Positions 61,944 through 64,000 of a stretch of DNA of 64,000 nt are shown one piece after another. Positions within the stretch are counted from its first letter, which is position 1. Each line of letters starts with the position of its first letter. A program made the translations under genes and the position numbers. This stretch comes from Haloimpatiens sp. FM7315 (lineage in GTDB: Bacteria; Bacillota; Clostridia; Clostridiales; Clostridiaceae): assembly GCA_041861885.1 (NCBI GenBank), contig JBGVUE010000001.1:1786001-1850000 (forward strand), read 5' to 3'. The notes beneath the pieces are model-generated. The model searched no databases and had not been told where the DNA came from. It worked only from the letters and a program-made list of their open reading frames with translations.

Positions 61944-64000
61944 TTATTTAATTTTATTAATATATTCCACTTTGTTTAAAATTTCATCCATACCTACTAA
62001 TATTGCATTTTTTCCTCTTCCTGCTCTATTTTGTGATTTAACATCATTTAAATCTATCTCATTTATATTATTTTTGTTAGTGGTTATTATTATTTTCCCT
62101 TGATTTTCCTTTGAGGAAACTGCTATTTCATTTAAACAATTTTCTTTATCCCCATTATAATCTAAAATTAAAGATGCAAATATTACACTATCATCTTCTT
62201 TTAAACTTATACCTGTAACTCCTGAGGCTACTTTTCCCATATAATTTATAGTATTAGTATTAAACCTTATAATCATAGCCTTTTCTGTAACAATAACAAC
62301 ATCTTCACTTATATGGCTTTTGGATTCCTCTACGTTTACAAGTGTATCTCCTTCATTTCTAAATTTATAAGCTAAAGTAGAAACATAATTTCCATCAAAA
62401 TCTTTTAAGCTGGTCTTCTTAACATATCCGTTTTCACTGAAAAAATATATATCTAAACTCTCTTCAAAACTCTCAACTAGTAGTACATTTAATATTATAG
62501 AATCTTTATTAAAATTCTCTAATATATTTTTTAAATTAAATTTATCCTTACCTATGTTTTGTAGCATATATGAAGGTATTTTGTGCACCATACCTTTATT
62601 ATCAAATATAAGTATTACTCCTCTTTCTGAAACCTTAAAACTTCCTCTTAATTTCTTATCTGTAGCCTTAATATCTCCGTTTTTACTAATTTTTATATAA
62701 ACTTCTTTTTTAATATATTCTTCTTTAAATTCTACCAAGCTTATTTTATCTTTAGAACCTAATTGCACTAATAGGGTTCCTTTTATGTTTCTGTCACCCT
62801 CTTCTATTTTAGGTTCCTCTATAGTAAAATCTAACTTTGTTTCTGTTATAATTCTAATAAATTTTTCATTGTTATTACTAGAAGATAATCTTGCAGATAA
62901 TAACCTTTCATCTTTTTTCATACTTAAGGCTTGTATTTTAGAATAACTAGTGTCAAATCTATTTAAATTAGATTTTTTTATAAAACCACAATCTGTTATA
63001 AAGACAAATTTTCTATCATCTTTAAAGCTATCTATGGAATAAACATCCACTATATTTTCCTTTTCTAAATTCAATCCCTTAATTATGGAGTCAATTTTTT
63101 CTCCTTTTTCTTTCCATTTTAACTCAGGAAAAGCTATAACTTTAGTTTGATACATATTCCCTTTATCTGTGAAAATAAGTAAAGTATTTTTTGTATTAGT
63201 TTCAATAAAGTACTTATTAAAATCTCCCTCTCTATACTCTATATCTTCAACTCCTAAATTAGTTCTAATATAAGATTTATTAGAAATTCTCTTTGCATAA
63301 CCTTCATTTGAAATTGTTATTATATTATCCTCTTCAATTATTATTTCATCTATTTCTATTTTTGCTTCATTGTCATCTTTTATTATTTCAGATCTTCTTT
63401 TATCATTAAATTTATTTTTTACTTCTAATAACTCTTTTTTAATTACTTTATATAATTCTATTTCACTAGATAGTATTTTTTCAAATACCACAATTTTCTT
63501 TTCTAATTCTTTGTATTCTTTTTCAAATACTTTAATTTCTAATCCTGTAAGTTTATATAGCATAAGTTCAACTATAGCTTCAGCTTGAATTTTTGTAAAA
63601 CCATATTCTTTTTCAAGATTATTTTCAGAATCGCTTTTAGACTTAGATGCTCTTATAGTTGCTATAATCTCATCCATTATATCTATAGCTTTAATAAATC
63701 CTTCTACTATGTGAAATCTCTTTTTAGCAATTTCTAATTGCTTTAAAGTTCTCCTTGTTATAACTTCTTCTTGATGCTTTACATAATACCTTAATATATC
63801 CTTAAGAGTCATAGTTTGAGGTTTTCCATCTGACAAAGCCACCATATTAAAATTCAAATTACATTGAAGATCTGTCTTTTTTAATAAATATTTCAATACC
63901 TTTTGAACTATATCTTTTTCTATGGATTTTTTAAATTCAATAACAGCTCTAATACCATTTCTATCGGACTCGTCCCTAATATCTGTAATAGAATCTAAGG
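61944..64000 (-). CDS. type II DNA topoisomerase subunit A (GyrA/ParC family), partial at the window end
   Basis: The ORF runs off the right end; 685 codons are visible without the N-terminal catalytic Tyr. The first visible residues (DIRDESDRNGIRAVIEFKK) and LQCNLNFNMVALSDGKPQ with LKDILRYYVKHQEEVITRRT are conserved GyrA/ParC blocks. The C-terminal 400 residues are a divergent beta-pinwheel, and the canonical GyrA box QRRGGRG is absent; NRAGRGKNAIL near the end is the nearest match. This suggests a topoisomerase IV-like second A subunit rather than main gyrase. Confidence 0.88.
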   Translation of the reverse strand, partial: LDSITDIRDESDRNGIRAVIEFKKSIEKDIVQKVLKYLLKKTDLQCNLNFNMVALSDGKPQTMTLKDILRYYVKHQEEVITRRTLKQLEIAKKRFHIVEGFIKAIDIMDEIIATIRASKSKSDSENNLEKEYGFTKIQAEAIVELMLYKLTGLEIKVFEKEYKELEKKIVVFEKILSSEIELYKVIKKELLEVKNKFNDKRRSEIIKDDNEAKIEIDEIIIEEDNIITISNEGYAKRISNKSYIRTNLGVEDIEYREGDFNKYFIETNTKNTLLIFTDKGNMYQTKVIAFPELKWKEKGEKIDSIIKGLNLEKENIVDVYSIDSFKDDRKFVFITDCGFIKKSNLNRFDTSYSKIQALSMKKDERLLSARLSSSNNNEKFIRIITETKLDFTIEEPKIEEGDRNIKGTLLVQLGSKDKISLVEFKEEYIKKEVYIKISKNGDIKATDKKLRGSFKVSERGVILIFDNKGMVHKIPSYMLQNIGKDKFNLKNILENFNKDSIILNVLLVESFEESLDIYFFSENGYVKKTSLKDFDGNYVSTLAYKFRNEGDTLVNVEESKSHISEDVVIVTEKAMIIRFNTNTINYMGKVASGVTGISLKEDDSVIFASLILDYNGDKENCLNEIAVSSKENQGKIIITTNKNNINEIDLNDVKSQNRAGRGKNAILVGMDEILNKVEYINKIK

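Overview
The window looks like chromosomal DNA of a low-GC, spore-forming Clostridium (cluster I, sensu stricto). It is very A+T rich. It carries the bofC/ruvA/ruvB/queA/tgt/yajC synteny of Firmicutes, an ntpFIKECGABD-type V-ATPase operon, a type Ibeta DAHP synthase, SpoVB/MurJ-like flippases and strong AGGAGG ribosome binding sites. I cannot fix the species from this sequence. Most genes lie on the minus strand, which suggests one replichore arm.

Layout. 1-4961: secretion, tRNA modification and recombination cluster (yajC, tgt, queA, ruvB, ruvA, bofC-like). 5130-7146: yebC and a tocopherol-cyclase-like protein. 7332-15876: nine-gene V-type ATPase operon with a clear sigma-A promoter at 15979-16007 and a terminator at 7259-7316. 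16077-21096: radical SAM, methyltransferase, zinc phospholipase-like, sugar-dehydrogenase-like and diiron ferritin-like genes. 21379-29701: LysM protein, two MOP flippases, a pseudouridine synthase, an M20 amidohydrolase and an FtsA-like ATPase. 29807-36804: UvrD-type helicase, nicotinate phosphoribosyltransferase, small membrane proteins and a D-Ala-D-Ala carboxypeptidase. 36857-44982: an aromatic amino acid operon (aroF-tyrA-aroB-aroA-aroC-pheA-aroE-aroK) preceded by a leader peptide and attenuator. 45110-46343: a probable ISNCY-like insertion sequence. 46430-51077: a VCBS-like protein, an EamA transporter and a folate operon (folE-HD-folP-folBK). 51145-57355: a corrinoid methyltransferase-like protein, a DUF2975/Xre/membrane module, YitT, a WG-repeat protein and a small basic protein. 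57686-64000: DEAD-type helicase, polyferredoxin, M16 peptidase, GtrA, and part of a type II topoisomerase A subunit.

Two things stand out. First, the aro operon begins with an unannotated 35-residue ORF (44982-44875) in which seven of nine consecutive residues are Phe, Tyr or Trp. It is followed by mutually exclusive antiterminator and terminator structures ending just before the aroF ribosome binding site. This looks like ribosome-mediated attenuation sensing all three aromatic amino acids. Second, about 30 frame breaks occur in about 20 genes. Each lies in an A or T run of five to seven bases, and each is repaired by adding one base (two in one case). No other kind of inactivating change is seen. 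The simplest reading is systematic homopolymer under-calling in the assembly, so the affected genes are annotated here as full-length CDS with the break marked, not as separate ORFs.

Metabolic logic: the aro operon makes chorismate, which also feeds folate synthesis through p-aminobenzoate, and a folate operon lies nearby. The V-ATPase proteolipid carries the Na+-ligand pattern of the Enterococcus hirae enzyme, so the complex may move sodium. No tRNA, rRNA, CRISPR array or prophage was seen.
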